Shown piece by piece: positions 5,734-5,750 of a stretch of DNA of 5,750 bases (the stretch's first letter is position 1; every line of letters begins with the position of its first letter). This DNA comes from Candidatus Brockarchaeota archaeon (lineage in GTDB: Archaea; Thermoproteota; EX4484-205; DTQO01), in NCBI GenBank assembly GCA_017601265.1, contig JAFNJA010000129.1, positions 1 through 5,750 of the forward strand, read 5' to 3'. The notes below the pieces were generated by a model. That model was not told where the DNA came from. It ran no database searches and saw only the letters and a list, made by a program, of their open reading frames with translations. The translations under genes and the position numbers were made by a program.

Positions 5734-5750
5734 CGTCGGGCACGCTCCCC

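Overview
The window looks archaeal. Strong TATA boxes lie about 25-30 bases before probable transcription starts (for example TATAAAAG on the minus strand at 4355-4362). Two genes (1586 and 5632) start almost directly behind such a box with no Shine-Dalgarno, as on leaderless or short-leader transcripts, while the genes at 2889 and 4300 have one. ATA and AGG/AGA codons are frequent, and GTG/TTG starts are used, in a GC-rich background. A Thermoproteota-type lineage such as Bathyarchaeia is my guess; the lineage cannot be settled from this sequence alone. No rRNA, tRNA, CRISPR array, insertion sequence or integrase was seen.

Layout: 1-159 is an unresolved edge. 160-1197 (minus) is a zinc hydrolase of the succinylglutamate desuccinylase/aspartoacylase (M14-like) family, whose N-terminus is probably longer than its first ATG allows. 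1198-1585 is a divergent regulatory region. 1586-2881 and 2889-3683 (plus) form a tight two-gene operon encoding a DegT/DnrJ/EryC1/StrS PLP aminotransferase and a hydroxypyruvate-isomerase-type TIM barrel. 3684-3754 is a short convergent spacer. 3755-4300 (minus) is a small flavodoxin-fold FMN reductase with a well-defined promoter, leader and Shine-Dalgarno. 4448-5632 (minus) is a uroporphyrinogen-decarboxylase-superfamily protein that lacks both the porphyrin-binding arginine signature and the zinc motif of MtaA-type methyltransferases. 5633-5750 is a probable divergent promoter region carrying four GGCGCC-type hexamers between two opposed TATA boxes.

The genes suggest accessory small-molecule metabolism: an amide or acyl hydrolase, an aminotransferase, a keto/aldo isomerase, an FMN reductase and an orphan URO-D-fold enzyme. 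Only the aminotransferase-isomerase pair is clearly co-transcribed. A route in which an N-acylated amino compound is deacylated, transaminated and isomerised is possible but is inference. No defence system, mobile element or toxin-antitoxin pair was found.
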